Origin: Diphasiastrum complanatum
Lineage: Eukaryota; Streptophyta; Lycopodiopsida; Lycopodiales; Lycopodiaceae
Length of the DNA: 64,000 nucleotides
Reading direction: 5' to 3'
Assembly: GCA_029204225.1 (NCBI GenBank)
Contig: CM055092.1
Location: forward strand, 59,642,077-59,706,076
The notes below the pieces were generated by a model. It did not search any database. It had not been told where the DNA came from and worked only from the letters and a program-made list of their open reading frames with translations. The first letter of the stretch is position 1. The number at the start of each line of letters is the position of its first letter. This document shows, piece by piece, positions 1 to 64,000 of this stretch. The position numbers and the translations under genes were made by a program.

Positions 1-667
1 TTCACCTCTATCTCCATCACCCTAAGAAGAACTCGAACCTTAACTTGAAGCAAATGTAGATATTTAATACATGTTATGATTTTATCCACAATGGAGGTAA
101 TGTATGTAACGTCCATATATCGCTACCTCCTTGCATTGCATTATTTCACACAAGGTTCACAAAATGCAACCCACACCAACACAACAAATGCAATTCAAAG
201 TTTGGTAGGTATGAATTTTCTTTTTATTAGGATACACTCTTGACATGATTGAGAGCATTGTTATCCATGTAACTTGCTAGTTACAATTTAACTACATGCC
301 TTCAAATTTCATCTACTCTTTTTAGCCATTGATTTTTTTTTCTGCTTTTGAACTTAGCTACATAAATTGTGTGATAACCACCTAGAAGCTAATTTTGTTA
401 CGACTTTTTTTGAAGTTGCCCTAAAAAAATTTAAATTCAATCTCATTGGTAAGAGAGCACAAATTGATTAGTATACTTTTCCATATTAAAAGAAAATGCA
501 ATGTCAAAAATTTTGTAGATTGTTTTCATCAATAATATTTCTTTTATAGGTGACTCTTCCCTTGCCTAGTCAAAGAATTGTATGACATTAGGCCCTAGTA
601 GTAATACCTATTTTGGTCTTTCATTATGTTCAATTATACTAAAATATGCTAGCATATTTAGGCAAAA
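1..667 (-). other. Enolase 3' UTR and downstream flank
   Basis: Sequence downstream of the enolase stop. It is AT-rich, with no recognised gene or transposon. A possible minus-strand AATAAA is at 223-228, about 440 nt after the stop; the true poly(A) site cannot be fixed from sequence alone. Confidence 0.4.
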
Positions 668-63553
<62,886 letters not shown>

Positions 63554-64000
63554 CTATGAGCACCCAACATTCACATCAATATGTGAAAATTGTAGCAAAT
63601 TAGAGATGTTTCCTGAAAATGGAAATAGAATAAACATATAAAGTCGTAGAAACTTTATTCAAACATTACAATTTGAATAGGTTCACTTTTTCTCAAATCA
63701 AATCAAGCAATTAATATTTGATTCAAAAGTACTCAAAACAAAAGAATATTAAAAGAAATAATGGAAATTCTAAACAAAGACTAATCAGAATCTCAATTTG
63801 AATCTTGAATAAATGCAAAAGACTAAAAATTGTGATTCTTTGTTTCTATGATACATAAATGTTTGAAAATCATGTTAAAACGCTAACAGTCATAAATAAA
63901 AGTAAAAAAATGAAAAACGAGGTCATTTCATATCATTTTGACTACCAATATTGCTACGAAATGAGAAATGAGCTCCTAATGTAGTGTTATTGATTGGTGT
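63554..64000 (-). other. Start of the next enolase intron
   Basis: AT-rich sequence upstream of exon A, no coding exon seen. The preceding enolase exons must lie beyond 64000. Confidence 0.6.

Overview
The window looks like nuclear DNA of a land plant with a large, repeat-rich genome. Its backbone is one plant gene, enolase, on the minus strand. Nine coding exons, from 63553 down to the stop codon at 668, give the last 307 residues. The 5' exons lie beyond the right edge. The introns are very large: 37.7 kb, 9.4 kb, 8.1 kb and 3.3 kb. Long introns packed with Ty1/copia, Ty3/gypsy and LINE copies fit a fern or a gymnosperm, but the sequence does not settle which.

Layout from left to right. 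1-5922: the last four exons (I, H, G, F), with an LTR remnant at 4631-5274. 5923-15358 (one intron): a gypsy 3' end (about 7380-8246, minus) and a copia element (8249-13908, plus) with a broken gag-pol and a truncated 3' LTR. 15359-17226: exons E and D. 17227-25330 (an intron with a GC donor): a gypsy LTR and leader fragment (17646-18552, minus) and three joined LINE copies (18553-23810, minus). 25331-25407: exon C. 25408-63058 (giant intron): a copia element with target-site duplication (29705-33946), a roughly 9.8 kb chain of minus-strand LINE pieces (35580-45344), plus-strand LINE pieces (46515-48571), a rearranged gypsy chromovirus-type element (48572-52541, minus), a second gypsy LTR, leader and gag (about 52940-55605, plus), a gag-only gypsy structure (55606-57974, minus), and a second plus-strand LINE chain (58080-60747). 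63059-63553: exons B and A.

The most unusual signal is in the LINE family. It codes for ORF1, an APE endonuclease, a reverse transcriptase and a C-terminal zinc finger. Its copies end not in poly(A) but in a TTAATAAAG-like motif followed by TTTC and CT repeats. Many 5'-truncated copies begin exactly where the CT tract of another copy ends, which makes head-to-tail chains with one orientation per chain. This suggests that CT tracts, including the family's own tails, act as landing sites. A second unusual signal is a GGGCGCCC/GGGCGC motif repeated just after the primer-binding site in both a copia leader and gypsy leaders.

Apart from enolase no intact host gene was recognised. All transposon ORFs checked carry frameshifts, stops or deletions. 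One possible terminal exon of an unknown gene lies at 45883-45983. No tRNA, rRNA or CRISPR features were seen.
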